A DNA stretch of 53,860 nt from Acidimicrobiia bacterium (lineage in GTDB: Bacteria; Actinomycetota; Acidimicrobiia; Spongiisociales; Spongiisociaceae): assembly GCA_011523635.1 (NCBI GenBank), contig WTGI01000051.1:1-53860 (forward strand), read 5' to 3'. The notes under the pieces were generated by a model. That model did no database searches and had not been told where the DNA came from. It saw nothing but the letters and a program-made list of their open reading frames with translations. The number at the start of each line of letters is the position of its first letter. Position 1 is the first letter of the stretch. A program made the translations under genes and the position numbers. Below, piece by piece: positions 41,219 through 50,789 of the stretch.

Positions 41219-43278
41219 GCACAGCGGCCTCGGCACCCCTGATCCTGGCCGCCGGGGACGGCGGAGCCGCCGACCTGTCGTCCGGCGGTTTCTTCGCCGA
41301 GACCGCCTGGATCATGCTGGTGCTGCCCTTCGCGGCCTTCCTGGCCATCATCCTGGTGGGCAAGCGCATGAAGGGCCTCGGCGCCGAGCTGGCCATCGGC
41401 GCCATGGGGGTCAACCTGTTGTGGGCCAGCGTCCTGTTCGTCCAGAACATGGCCGGAGGCATCTACCGCGAGGTGAACCTCACCATCGCGGAGATCGGCA
41501 CCCTCGGGATCACCGACCGCAACCTGTCCTTCGAGCTCGGGTTCGTGGTGGACGGCCTATCGATCATGATGTACTGGGTGGTTGCCTTCGTGGGCTTCCT
41601 GGTCTTCGTCTACGCCCACGGTTACATGAAGGGCGACATCCGGGTGCCGTGGTTCTTCGCCTCCCTGTCGCTGTTCGCCGGCTCGATGCTGGTCCTGGTG
41701 GGAGCGCCCAACCTGATCCAGCTCATCATCGGCTGGGAGGGGGTCGGTCTGGCCAGCTACCTGCTGATCGGCCACTACTGGGAGGAGAAGGAGAACAGCG
41801 ACGCGGCGGTCAAGGCCTTCCTGACCAACAAGGTGGCAGATGTCGGCCTGATCCTCGGGACGATCCTCCTGGTGCCTGCGCTCGGTACGTTCCGCTTCTC
41901 GGCCCTCAGCGCGGCGGCCGACGCGCACAGCGACCTGCTGGGAGGGGTGGCGGTGGCCGGCGCCCTGCTGCTCTTCTTCGGGGCCATGGGCAAGTCCGCC
42001 CAGTTCCCCCTGCATGTCTGGCTGCCGGACGCCATGGCAGGTCCTACCCCGGTCTCGGCGCTGATGCACGCCGCCACCATGGTCACCGCCGGCATCTACT
42101 TGATGGCCCGGACCTTCCCCCTCTACCAGCAGATGGCCACCGAGGCCCGGCCGTGGATGGTGACGATCGCGGTGATCACCCTGTTCGTGCTCGGCTTCCT
42201 GGCGCTGGTGGCCGACGACCTGAAGCGGGTGCTGGCCTATTCCACCGTCTCCCAGCTCGGATACATGATGGCGGCGGTGGCGGTCGGCGGGTACACGGCC
42301 GGCTTGTTCCACCTGTTCACCCATGCATTCTTCAAGGCGTTGCTCTTCCTGGGGGCCGGGTCGGTCATCCACGCGGTCCACTCCAACAACATGAGCGACA
42401 TGGGGGGATTGCGCAAGGAGATGCCGGTCACCTTCTGGACGTTCGTGGTGGGCTCGCTGTCCCTGGCCGGCGTGATCCCGCTGGCCGGTTTCTGGTCGAA
42501 GGACGAGATCCTGGCCACCCTGGGCCACGAGGGATACACGGCGTTCATGTGGGTGGCGATCCTGGGAGCGTTCGTGACCGCCTTCTACATGACCCGCGCC
42601 GTCGCCCTGACCTTCTTCGGCACCTACAAGGGCCACGGCCATCCCCACGAGTCCCCCCGGGTCATGACCGCCCCGCTGGTGGCCCTGGCGGTTCCCAGCG
42701 TCATCGCCGGCCTGCTCAACATACCCGGCGTGTCATGGGGCCCGATCCGTAACTTCACGGACTGGGTAGGCGCCCGCATCGTCCCGATGGGGGACTACCA
42801 CCCCAAGGCCATCGAATGGGATCTGGCCGCCTACGGTCTGATCGCGGCGGTGGCCGGCATAGCCCTCGGCTGGAGGCTGTTCGCTCCGGACGCGGAGACC
42901 CAGCAGGCGCGGGACCGGCTCCGGATCCCGGTGCTGTACCCGCTCCTCCACAACAAGTACTACATCGACGACCTTTACATGAAGGGCGTGGTCAACCCGA
43001 TCAAGGGTCCCCTGGCCCGGGCCGTCGACTGGGTGAACGGCTACGTCATCGACGCGGTCATCAACGGCGCCGGCGCGGTCACCGCCTGGCTGGGAGGGCT
43101 GGTCTACGGCCGCCTGGACCAGCAGGGCATCGACCTGTTGCTGAACGCCGCTGCGGGCGGTACGGGAGGTGCCGGCGGGAAGCTGCGGCTCCTCCAGAGC
43201 GGCAAGGTGCAGCAATACGCAGGCGCCTTCGTGGTGGGCGCCCTCCTGCTGGTAGTGGCATTCGTGCTGGTCACCTAG
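41212..43278 (+). CDS. nuoL: NADH-quinone oxidoreductase subunit L
   Basis: 688 residues, the largest antiporter-like subunit with the long C-terminal lateral helix. Motifs include IGWEGVGLASYLLIGHYW (conserved Glu), LPDAMAGPTPVSALMHAATM and HAFFKALLFLGAGSVIHA. It pumps protons at the distal membrane arm. The N-terminus has an extra hydrophilic stretch of about 25 residues before the first helix. The ATG at 41212 overlaps the end of nuoK. Confidence 0.96.
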   Translation: MVSTAASAPLILAAGDGGAADLSSGGFFAETAWIMLVLPFAAFLAIILVGKRMKGLGAELAIGAMGVNLLWASVLFVQNMAGGIYREVNLTIAEIGTLGITDRNLSFELGFVVDGLSIMMYWVVAFVGFLVFVYAHGYMKGDIRVPWFFASLSLFAGSMLVLVGAPNLIQLIIGWEGVGLASYLLIGHYWEEKENSDAAVKAFLTNKVADVGLILGTILLVPALGTFRFSALSAAADAHSDLLGGVAVAGALLLFFGAMGKSAQFPLHVWLPDAMAGPTPVSALMHAATMVTAGIYLMARTFPLYQQMATEARPWMVTIAVITLFVLGFLALVADDLKRVLAYSTVSQLGYMMAAVAVGGYTAGLFHLFTHAFFKALLFLGAGSVIHAVHSNNMSDMGGLRKEMPVTFWTFVVGSLSLAGVIPLAGFWSKDEILATLGHEGYTAFMWVAILGAFVTAFYMTRAVALTFFGTYKGHGHPHESPRVMTAPLVALAVPSVIAGLLNIPGVSWGPIRNFTDWVGARIVPMGDYHPKAIEWDLAAYGLIAAVAGIALGWRLFAPDAETQQARDRLRIPVLYPLLHNKYYIDDLYMKGVVNPIKGPLARAVDWVNGYVIDAVINGAGAVTAWLGGLVYGRLDQQGIDLLLNAAAGGTGGAGGKLRLLQSGKVQQYAGAFVVGALLLVVAFVLVT

Positions 43279-43328
43279 AACCGCATCCGACAAGGAACCC
43301 GAGAGAAGAAACAGGAAGGACGAGCGAC

Positions 43329-44912
43329 ATGGACTGGTTCGAATCCGCGGGGCTCAGCCTCATCGTGTTCCTGCCCGCTGCGGGCGCGCTAGCCCTGTTC
43401 GCCGTGCCGAAAGCCCGGGAGGATCTCCAGAAGTGGTTGGCGCTGCTCACCACCGGCCTGACCGCGGTGCTGGCCGTCGCGGTGGCCGCCAGATTCAACT
43501 ACGGAGGGTCGGAGAAGTTCCAGTTCGAGGTTTCGGAGAGCTGGATCCCGGCCATCGGCGCCCGGTACCACATCGGGGTCGACGGTATCAGCCTGCCGCT
43601 GCTCGTCCTGTCGGCGGTGGTGACCGTGCTGGCCGTCATCTACTCGTGGGACCACTGGGACGAGCCCCGCAACGTCCGGGGCTTCCTCGCCCTGATGCTG
43701 CTCCTGGCCACCGGCATGAACGGTACGTTCGTGGCGCTCGATCTGGTGCTCTTCTTCATCTTCTTCGAGTTGGTTCTGCTGCCCATGTACTTCATGATCG
43801 GGATCTGGGGGGACAGCGCCAAGCGCCGCATCCCGGTGCTGGACCGGACGGTGACGATGCGGCTCTACGCGGCCATCAAGTTCTTCATCTTCACCCTGTT
43901 CGGTTCGGCCTTCATGCTGCTCGGCTTCCTCGCTCTCTATTTCCGGTCCGGCGACTTTCTCGGGGAGAACACGTTCGACATCCCGACCCTGATCGCCCTC
44001 GGGTCGCAGAACGCGTTCGGGAGCGGCACGTTCGCCTTCCTGGTGTTCGGGGCGATGTTCCTGGGCTTCGCGGTGAAGGTGCCCATGTGGCCCTTCCACA
44101 CCTGGCTTCCCGACGCTCACACGGCCGCGCCGACGGTCGGCTCGGTGCTCCTAGCGGCGATCCTGCTGAAGCTCGGTTCCTACGCCTTCCTGCGGATCAG
44201 CATCCCGATCCTTCCCGACATGGCCCGGGAATGGGCGCCCTTCATCGGCCTGCTGGCGGTGATCGGCATCATCTACGGTTCCCTGGCCTGCCTGGCCCAG
44301 ACCGATGTGAAGCGCCTGATCGCCTTCTCCTCGGTGGGGCACATGGGCTTCGTCATGCTCGGCATCGCCACCATGACCGACGTGGGCTTCAACGCCTCGC
44401 TCATCGGCATGGTCGCCCATGGCCTGATCACCGGCCTGCTCTTCTTCCTGGCCGGCTCGATGCATCACCGCTACCACACCCGTGAGATCGCCCGCCTGGG
44501 GGGCAACCAGAAGCTCATGCCCTGGATGGGGGGCATCTTCGCCTTCACGGCCATGGCCTCCCTGGGGCTGCCCGGCCTGGCCGGGTTCTGGGGCGAGTTC
44601 ATGTCGCTCCTGGGCGCCTACCGCCCCCTGGCCGGCCTCAGCCTCAGCCAGTTCCAGACCTACATGGTGATCGGCGCCGTCGGGACCGTCCTCACCGCCG
44701 GGTACATGCTGTGGATGCTCCAGCGGGTCAACCTGGGAGAGCCCAAGGCCGAGTGGTCCGACCACGAGTTCCACGATGTGGGGCCCACCGAGTGGCTGGC
44801 CTGGGCGCCGCTGATCGTGGCCATCGTGGCCATCGGCGTCTACCCGCGGATCGTCCTGGGGGCCACGACCGACGCGGTGGTCAACCTGGCCCGGACCGCC
44901 TTCGGAGGCTGA
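43329..44912 (+). CDS. nuoM: NADH-quinone oxidoreductase subunit M
   Basis: 527 residues, an antiporter-like membrane subunit. Diagnostic parts are HIGVDGISLPLLVLSA, FELVLLPMYFMIGIWG (conserved Glu), VPMWPFHTWLPDAHTAAPTVGS and SSVGHMGFVMLG. The start at 43329 follows AGGAAGGA. A 50-base gap separates it from nuoL. Confidence 0.96.
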   Translation: MDWFESAGLSLIVFLPAAGALALFAVPKAREDLQKWLALLTTGLTAVLAVAVAARFNYGGSEKFQFEVSESWIPAIGARYHIGVDGISLPLLVLSAVVTVLAVIYSWDHWDEPRNVRGFLALMLLLATGMNGTFVALDLVLFFIFFELVLLPMYFMIGIWGDSAKRRIPVLDRTVTMRLYAAIKFFIFTLFGSAFMLLGFLALYFRSGDFLGENTFDIPTLIALGSQNAFGSGTFAFLVFGAMFLGFAVKVPMWPFHTWLPDAHTAAPTVGSVLLAAILLKLGSYAFLRISIPILPDMAREWAPFIGLLAVIGIIYGSLACLAQTDVKRLIAFSSVGHMGFVMLGIATMTDVGFNASLIGMVAHGLITGLLFFLAGSMHHRYHTREIARLGGNQKLMPWMGGIFAFTAMASLGLPGLAGFWGEFMSLLGAYRPLAGLSLSQFQTYMVIGAVGTVLTAGYMLWMLQRVNLGEPKAEWSDHEFHDVGPTEWLAWAPLIVAIVAIGVYPRIVLGATTDAVVNLARTAFGG

Positions 44913-44915
44913 TGG

Positions 44916-46406
44916 ATGGATCTCGACTACCACGCGCTCGCGCCTGAACTGGTCGTAGCCGCCACCATCCTGGTGGTGCTGGGGCTGGATGTGGCGTTGC
45001 CGCGTCCCCGCAAGTACTGGACCGCCTTCGCCGCGGTACTGGGCTTGGCGGTGGCGGCGGTGCCGCTCCTGACGCTGGCGTTCGGTGACGGCCCCGAGAC
45101 CAGGTCCATGCTGGGCGGACTCTACGTGGTGGACGGCTTCTCCCTGGTCCTCAAGGCGGTGTTCATCGTGGGGGGCTACCTGGTGCTGCTGATGTCGGTG
45201 TCCTACATCGAGAGCGATCGCTACTACCAGGGCGAGTACTACCTGCTGATGCTCACGTCGATCCTGGGCTCGCTGGTGATGGCATCGTCCCGGGACCTGA
45301 TCACCCTGTTCGTCGGCCTCGAGCTGGTCACCGGGCCCCTGTTCCTGCTGGCCGGATGGCGGAAGGGCGACGCCAAGTCCAACGAGGCCTCCCTGAAGTT
45401 CTTCATCCTCGGCGTGCTGTCCACCGCCATCCTGCTGTACGGCATGTCGTTCCTCTACGGACTGACCGGCTCGGTGACCTTCGAGGGCATCCGGGAGGCC
45501 GGGGCCGACCTGCTCGACAGCGGGGCCTTCCGGCTGGCGGTGCTCTTCACCCTGGTGGGGTTCGGCTTCAAGGTGACGGCGGTGCCCTTCCATTTCTGGG
45601 CGCCGGATACCTACGAGGGCGCCCCCACGCCCGTCACCGCCTACCTGTCGGTGGGCTCGAAGGCGGCCGGCTTCGTGGGGCTGTTGTTGCTCTGCTACAA
45701 GGCGCTGCCGTCGGTGACCGAGATCTGGGGTCCGGCGCTGTGGGTGCTGGCCGCGTTGTCGATGACGCTGGGCAACCTGACCGCCCTGCGCCAGGACAAC
45801 GTAGTGCGCATGCTGGCCTACTCCTCGATCGCCCAGGGGGGCTTCATCCTGGTCCCGTTCGCGGCCGCCGCGGTGAGCAACGATCCGGCGGTGATCCAGG
45901 AGGCGGCGTCGGCGACCATCGTCTACGTGATCATCTACGCCTTCATGAACCTGGGGGCCTTCGGGGTGGTGATCGCGGGCGCCCGCCGGACCGGCAGCAC
46001 CATGATCGACGACTGGGCCGGGATGTGGCGCTACGCCCCCCGGCTCGCCGTGCTGGGCGCCATGTTCTTCTTCTCGCTGGCCGGTATCCCGCCCCTGGCC
46101 GGCTGGTACGCCAAGTTCGCCATGTTCCTCGCCATCCTGCGCCCCGGCAACGCCTGGGCCACCGCCCTGGCGGTGATCGCGGCGGTCAACGCGGTGATAG
46201 CGCTGGTCTACTACGCCCGGATCGGCAAGACCATGTGGATGGATCACGTGCCCGAGGGCACCGACACAACCGCCCGCCCGCTGAGCGGTTCCCTGGCCCT
46301 GGCCCTGGGCATCTCGGCGATCTTCGTGGTGGTGGCCGGCATCCTCCCGTTCGAGTTCGCCGGAGTCTTCGCCGACCTGGCCAAGGTGGTGACCACCGGC
46401 ATCTGA
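44916..46406 (+). CDS. nuoN: NADH-quinone oxidoreductase subunit N
   Basis: 496 residues, the third antiporter-like subunit. It has FVGLELVTGPLFLLAG, VPFHFWAPDTYEGAPTPVTA, MLAYSSIAQGGFILVP and GIPPLAGWYAKF. It starts four bases after the nuoM stop and is the last nuo gene here. Confidence 0.96.
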   Translation: MDLDYHALAPELVVAATILVVLGLDVALPRPRKYWTAFAAVLGLAVAAVPLLTLAFGDGPETRSMLGGLYVVDGFSLVLKAVFIVGGYLVLLMSVSYIESDRYYQGEYYLLMLTSILGSLVMASSRDLITLFVGLELVTGPLFLLAGWRKGDAKSNEASLKFFILGVLSTAILLYGMSFLYGLTGSVTFEGIREAGADLLDSGAFRLAVLFTLVGFGFKVTAVPFHFWAPDTYEGAPTPVTAYLSVGSKAAGFVGLLLLCYKALPSVTEIWGPALWVLAALSMTLGNLTALRQDNVVRMLAYSSIAQGGFILVPFAAAAVSNDPAVIQEAASATIVYVIIYAFMNLGAFGVVIAGARRTGSTMIDDWAGMWRYAPRLAVLGAMFFFSLAGIPPLAGWYAKFAMFLAILRPGNAWATALAVIAAVNAVIALVYYARIGKTMWMDHVPEGTDTTARPLSGSLALALGISAIFVVVAGILPFEFAGVFADLAKVVTTGI

Positions 46407-46456
46407 TGCGCCCGCGGCTGCGGCGCCGTGCCGTGATGGTTACGCCCTCGATGCTT

Positions 46457-46485
46457 GAATAGGACTACGGAGGAGGCGCCTATTC
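46457..46485. other. Inverted repeat between nuoN and the SLC13 gene
   Basis: GAATAGG (46457-46463) and CCTATTC (46479-46485) form perfect seven-base arms around 15 bases. There is no T-tract, so an operator for the downstream transporter or a weak nuo terminator are both possible. Confidence 0.3.
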
Positions 46486-46547
46486 CCACTCTTGATCCGC
46501 CCGGTTTCAGTGATCCTCTGTAACGATGCCGGATGCAGCTCGCGTGG

Positions 46548-46577
46548 TTGACGGAACCGCGTCAAATCCTCTATCCC
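46548..46577 (+). promoter_or_regulatory. Putative promoter of the SLC13/RCK transporter gene
   Basis: TTGACG (46548-46553) and TATCCC (46572-46577) are separated by 18 bases. The leader would be only about 14 bases. The -10 match is poor. Confidence 0.3.
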
Positions 46578-46597
46578 GTTTCCGGTGATGGGCTGAC

Positions 46598-48364
46598 ATG
46601 ACCCCCGAAGGCATCCTGGTGGTGGTCATCCTCGTCGGGATCGTGGTGCTGTTTATCTCCGAGAAGTACCCCCTGGACATCGTGGCCATGCTGGGGCTGG
46701 GCGTGCTGCTGGTCCTCGGTCTGGTGACGCTCCAGGAGGGATTCTCCGGTTTCAGCAACCCGGCGACCCTGACGGTGGCCTGCATGTTCGTCCTGGGCGC
46801 CGGGGTGCAGAAAACGGGCGCCACCGCAGCGGTGGGACGGCTCATGGTGCGTTTCAGCCGGAACCACTACACGGCCCTGGTGGTCATCATGGTGACGATC
46901 ACCATCATGTCGGCCTTCGTGAACAACACGGCCGCGGTGGCGGTGTTCATACCCCTGGTGACCCTCCTCGCCAACCGCCGGCGGCTGTCAGCCTCCAAGC
47001 TCCTCATACCTCTCTCGTACGCCTCCCAGTTCGGCGGGGTGTGCACCCTGATCGGTACTTCCACCAATCTCCTGGTCAGTTCGATCTCCGATCAGGCCGG
47101 GTACGGATCGTTCAGCATGTTCGAGTTCACCCGGATGGGGCTGATCCTCTTCGTGGCGGGGGTTGCCTTCTTCCTGATCTTCGGGCGGTGGCTGCTGCCC
47201 GACCGCCAGGTGAAGGAACTGGCGGCCACGTATCACCTGGGCGAGTACGTGACGGAACTGAGGGTCCGCAGCGGGTCGCCGCTGGTGGGCAAGTCGGTGC
47301 TCGACAGCCGCCTCGGAGAGGACCACGACATTACGGTCCTGCGGGTCCTCGATGCGGGCGAGGAGGGATGGGCTCCACTTCGTCGGGTCATCCAGCCCGA
47401 GGACGTGCTGCTCGTGCATTGTTCCCTGCCGGACCTGATACGCCTCCGCGGCACGATGGGGCTCCGGATAGACGCCGACTTCACGTTGCGCGACGAGACC
47501 CTCCAGACCGAGGACCTGCGCCTCGTCCAAGTCCTGGTAGCGCCTGATTCAGCGCTGATAGGGCGCACGCTCAAGGACCTGGACTTCCGGAGCCGCTACA
47601 GGGCGCTGGTGCTGGCCATGCAGCGCAGGGGCGAGACCATCAACGACAAGCTCAGATCGATCAAACTCGACGTGGGCGATTCCCTGCTCGTACAGGCGCA
47701 GGAGACGTCCATTCGGGACATGCGCGACAGCAGCGACTTCATCGTTCTCAACGAGGTGCCCGGCTCGGTCCTGCGGCGCAAGGCCCCGCTGGCCATCGGC
47801 ATACTCGTGGCGGTCGTGGGTCTGGCGGCGTTCGACGTCCTCCCGATCCTGGCCGCCGCCCTGCTCGGCTGTGTCGCCCTGGTGATGACCCGCATTCTCC
47901 GCCCGGAGGAGGTCTACCACGCCATCAACTGGCAGGTCATCTTCCTCCTGGCCGGTGTTCTCCCCTTAGGCATAGCCATGAACACCAGCGGGGTCGCCGG
48001 TGTCATGGCCGAATATGCAGTCGGGCTGGTGGGGGACATGGGACCCGTGGCGGTCCTGGCGGCCATCTACCTGCTGGCGGCCCTCATGACCGAAACCATG
48101 AGCAATGCGGCGGCGGCGGTGCTACTGGCCCCGATCGCCATCTCCACCGCGGAGCAGATCGGAGTGGATCCCCGGCCGTTCCTCATGGCCATCACGTTTG
48201 CCGCCTCCACCGGGTTCTCCACGCCGGTCGGCTACCAGACCAACACCATGATCTACAACCCCGGGGGATACAAGTACACCGACTTCCTGCGCGCCGGGAT
48301 GCCGCTCAACATCCTCTTCTGGATCCTGTCCAGCATCTTCATCCCCCGTCTCTGGGCGTTCTGA
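46598..48364 (+). CDS. SLC13-family permease with two internal RCK C-terminal (TrkA-C) domains
   Basis: 588 residues. Membrane halves (about 1-205 and 395-588) flank a soluble insert. The first half has the SNPATLTVACMFVLGAG and SAFVNNTAAVAVFIPLV segments and the family NT-type motif LIGTSTNLLVSS. The insert contains two TrkA-C-like repeats, about 215-290 (VRSGSPLVGKSVLDSRLG) and about 310-385 (VAPDSALIGRTLKDLDFR). The second half carries TMSNAAAAVLLAPIA and VGYQTNTMIYNPGGY. Such proteins export or import anions (sulfate, dicarboxylates) with sodium; the RCK domains probably sense a ligand. Confidence 0.9.
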   Translation: MTPEGILVVVILVGIVVLFISEKYPLDIVAMLGLGVLLVLGLVTLQEGFSGFSNPATLTVACMFVLGAGVQKTGATAAVGRLMVRFSRNHYTALVVIMVTITIMSAFVNNTAAVAVFIPLVTLLANRRRLSASKLLIPLSYASQFGGVCTLIGTSTNLLVSSISDQAGYGSFSMFEFTRMGLILFVAGVAFFLIFGRWLLPDRQVKELAATYHLGEYVTELRVRSGSPLVGKSVLDSRLGEDHDITVLRVLDAGEEGWAPLRRVIQPEDVLLVHCSLPDLIRLRGTMGLRIDADFTLRDETLQTEDLRLVQVLVAPDSALIGRTLKDLDFRSRYRALVLAMQRRGETINDKLRSIKLDVGDSLLVQAQETSIRDMRDSSDFIVLNEVPGSVLRRKAPLAIGILVAVVGLAAFDVLPILAAALLGCVALVMTRILRPEEVYHAINWQVIFLLAGVLPLGIAMNTSGVAGVMAEYAVGLVGDMGPVAVLAAIYLLAALMTETMSNAAAAVLLAPIAISTAEQIGVDPRPFLMAITFAASTGFSTPVGYQTNTMIYNPGGYKYTDFLRAGMPLNILFWILSSIFIPRLWAF

Positions 48365-48379
48365 CCGGCCCCGGGCCGG
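48365..48379 (+). terminator. GC hairpin just after the SLC13 gene
   Basis: CCGGCC (48365-48370), loop CCG, GGCCGG (48374-48379) begins right after the TGA at 48362-48364. No T-tract follows. It lies between convergent genes and could end either transcript weakly. Confidence 0.3.
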
Positions 48380-48488
48380 CGAGGGTGGACTCGCGATCCG
48401 TCAGACTCCCCCTGCTCCAACCTGAGACCGGCCACCGGCGCGAGGTAGCGTCGACTTTCAAGAGATCGAAACGGCAAGGCGGTTGCTA

Positions 48489-49316
48489 CTACCCCGATGC
48501 TGGTAGCGACCTCCAATGAGCGTTGATCTCCTCCCCGTTCGCGATCCATGCATCCTTCTCGCGGGCGAGCTTGATGGTTCGCCGCAACGTGTCGAGCCGG
48601 TATGGACGGCCTGTGACCTGGGGATGGTTGACGAGCGTGAACAGTCCACCCACCTCCCGGATACCTTCGAACTCGGACGACCACACGGACACGACGTGGT
48701 CATTGGTCGTGACCGGATTGACGTGCGGTGCGGGGTAGGCATTGGGTGAGACCATCGCGAATCCCCAGTCGTCGGCTGCCCAGTGCATCGGCAGCTCGAG
48801 AAGCGAGAGGCCGTCGAGATCATGGAAGTACGGATGCACAGAGTCCATGAAGGTCGACGTGTACTCGACACCCCTCTCGGCGAGGATGCGGTTGGTGGCC
48901 GGGCTGATCTCTGCCACGGGGGCGCGGTGGCCGATGGGCGCTCGGCCCGACATCTCCGTGAGGATCCGGATGCTGAGCTCCACGACCTCGATCTCCTCCT
49001 CCTCGGACAGGAGGTCCGGGCGCTCGTGCATGTGGCCGTGCAAGCCGAGTTCGTGGCCCCCGGAGAGGATCGCCTCGACCGCACCCGGATGGCGCTCGGC
49101 CACCCATGTGGGCACGAAGAAGGTGGACGGGATTTCGAATTCGGCCAGGACGTCGAGGATGCGGTAGACGCCGACCTTGGGGCCGTACGCGGCCTGCGAC
49201 ATGGTGATCGGGAGGTCGGCGTTGCGCCGGTCAACCGAGAGCAGCCAAGACTCACCGTCGAGGTCGAACGAGAAGAAGGCGGCCACAGCCTTGCCATCGG
49301 GCCATTTCGGGTCCAT
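48489..49316 (-). CDS. Cytoplasmic-type polysaccharide deacetylase family protein
   Basis: 275 residues with a NodB-like fold and no signal peptide. Motif 1 is FFSFDLDGES, motif 2 is HELGLHGHMHERP and motif 3 is IGHRAPVAE; a late HP pair is in VNHPQVTG. The pattern is closer to the PuuE/allantoinase-type or HpPgdA-type cytoplasmic members than to peptidoglycan deacetylases. The ATG at 49316 has GGAGG five bases upstream; the longer frame to 49466 lacks such a site. It is convergent with the SLC13 gene. Confidence 0.9.
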   Translation of the reverse strand: MDPKWPDGKAVAAFFSFDLDGESWLLSVDRRNADLPITMSQAAYGPKVGVYRILDVLAEFEIPSTFFVPTWVAERHPGAVEAILSGGHELGLHGHMHERPDLLSEEEEIEVVELSIRILTEMSGRAPIGHRAPVAEISPATNRILAERGVEYTSTFMDSVHPYFHDLDGLSLLELPMHWAADDWGFAMVSPNAYPAPHVNPVTTNDHVVSVWSSEFEGIREVGGLFTLVNHPQVTGRPYRLDTLRRTIKLAREKDAWIANGEEINAHWRSLPASG

Positions 49317-49534
49317 CCTCTCCTCCTTCACGTTTGCTGATTCACGGGCGCTGACCGTCAGCAAACCGACGCGGATCCCCTGCCGGCCATGTCTCGATTC
49401 TATGCCCGGTAGGCCCGGTCGCGCCTCGAAGTTCGCGAGGTGGCACGGCCGGGCGTGGTGGTTCACGGCCAGAGTGGCGCCTATCGTTTACAGGACAGGG
49501 GCAGGTTCAAGACTTGCCTGCAAGAGGTGGTCAA

Positions 49535-49897
49535 GTGAGGGTCGTTGGAATCTACAACGCGGACGGTGGGCTGTCGGGTGAGCTGCGTTACGCCGTGGAC
49601 AAGGTCATGGGCCGGAGTGACTGCGGTCTGTGCGAGCTGACCCACGGATGGAATCCCCTCGGCAAGCGATCGTGGAGCGAGGCCTGCCGGGCGAGCGCCG
49701 TGCCGATCGAGTTGATCCACCGGGACATGGCGACCGAGTCGCAGCTGGCCGCGGCCGGGTCCCTACCGGCGGTGCTGGTGGGGGACGAGGGAGCCTGGCG
49801 CGTGGCGGCGGACAGGGAGTTGATCGCCTCCCTGCGCAAGGATCCTGCCGGGTTCCTGGACCACCTCGAGCGAGAACTCCGCGGCGATACGGGGTAG
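49535..49897 (+). CDS. Small uncharacterised protein with a CxxC motif
   Basis: 120 residues. It opens with a hydrophobic strand, VRVVGIYNADGG, and has Cys-Gly-Leu-Cys (CGLCELTHG) near residue 33 and a further cysteine near 51. The C-terminal half (LPAVLVGDEGAWRVAADREL) resembles the beta-beta-alpha end of a thioredoxin-like fold, with Pro in the cis-Pro position. A thiol-redox or metal-binding role is inference. The GTG at 49535 has AGAGG seven bases upstream. It is convergent with the methyltransferase gene. Confidence 0.75.
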   Translation: MRVVGIYNADGGLSGELRYAVDKVMGRSDCGLCELTHGWNPLGKRSWSEACRASAVPIELIHRDMATESQLAAAGSLPAVLVGDEGAWRVAADRELIASLRKDPAGFLDHLERELRGDTG

Positions 49898-49929
49898 GAA
49901 AGTCCGGATCCGGCCCTACAAGAGGATGA

Positions 49930-50745
49930 TCACGGGTTGACCGCCAGCACCTCGGCGTGGAGGAAAGCCCAGAAGGCGTCGGGTCGGCTGGTCCAGCGCC
50001 GGAAGGCGGCGGATATCTCGACCAGTTCGGCGCGCGTCGCCAACCCGTTCCTGGTTGCGTGCTCGGCGAAGTCGCTCTCGATGATCCGAACCTCCCACAG
50101 ACCGCCCCAGGCGATGCGTTCGTCAGGCGTGGCGTAGGTCGTGGTCCGCGTCGTCACGACCGGATCGGCGAACCCCGCGCTCATGACCCAGGACAGCAGG
50201 AAGCGCCCGGCGTCGGCCTCGCCCCCGTTGGCCGCGGTGACCTGGTGGTACAGCTCGCGCCACCGGATGAGAGCCGGATCGGTGGGGGCATGGACCATCG
50301 TCCCGTAGTCGGCCTCGCGTACCGCCAGCAGGCCACCTGGCTTGAGGACCCGCCGGGCTTCTCGCAAGGCCCGGACGGGATCGGCCAGATGTTGGAGCAA
50401 CTGGTGGGAGTAGACCACGTCGAAGTAGCCGTTCCCCCAAGGGAGGTCATAGGCGGAGCCGAGCCGGAAGGTGGCATTGTCGATCCCTCGGTCCTTCACC
50501 AGGCTGCGACCCGCCTCCACCATCTCCTCGGAGGCGTCCAAGCCGATCACCCGGCCTACCCGTCGGGCCAGCCCGGCGGTTATCGTCCCCGGTCCCGAAC
50601 CCATGTCGAGCACCACTGCGCCGGCACGCAGGTGGGGCAGCAGGAAGGCGGCGCACTCCTCGGCCGTGCGCTGCGCAAAGGTGCTGACAATGGCCTCGTG
50701 GTACCCGTGGGTATAGAGCTCGTTCTCGGGCCGCTCGATCGTCAT
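49930..50745 (-). CDS. Class I SAM-dependent methyltransferase
   Basis: 271 residues. Motif I is VVLDMGSGPGTITAGLA near residue 45, followed by VIGLDASEEMVEAG (motif post-I), FDVVYSHQLLQHLADP (motif II) and a VLKPGGLLAVREADYG strand. It is a UbiE/COQ5-like small-molecule methyltransferase with an added C-terminal helical region. Substrate unknown. It lies 44 bases downstream of the acyl carrier protein gene on the same strand and could be co-transcribed, which hints at a biosynthetic role. Confidence 0.9.
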   Translation of the reverse strand: MTIERPENELYTHGYHEAIVSTFAQRTAEECAAFLLPHLRAGAVVLDMGSGPGTITAGLARRVGRVIGLDASEEMVEAGRSLVKDRGIDNATFRLGSAYDLPWGNGYFDVVYSHQLLQHLADPVRALREARRVLKPGGLLAVREADYGTMVHAPTDPALIRWRELYHQVTAANGGEADAGRFLLSWVMSAGFADPVVTTRTTTYATPDERIAWGGLWEVRIIESDFAEHATRNGLATRAELVEISAAFRRWTSRPDAFWAFLHAEVLAVNP

Positions 50746-50789
50746 CTCCCGGTTGACCCTCGCCCCATGACCCCCTACAAGAGCGAGGA

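Noticed and set aside
44151-46247. 698-codon minus-strand frame opposite nuoM and nuoN
   Set aside because: It is His/Gln/Gly-rich shadow of two well-conserved membrane proteins.
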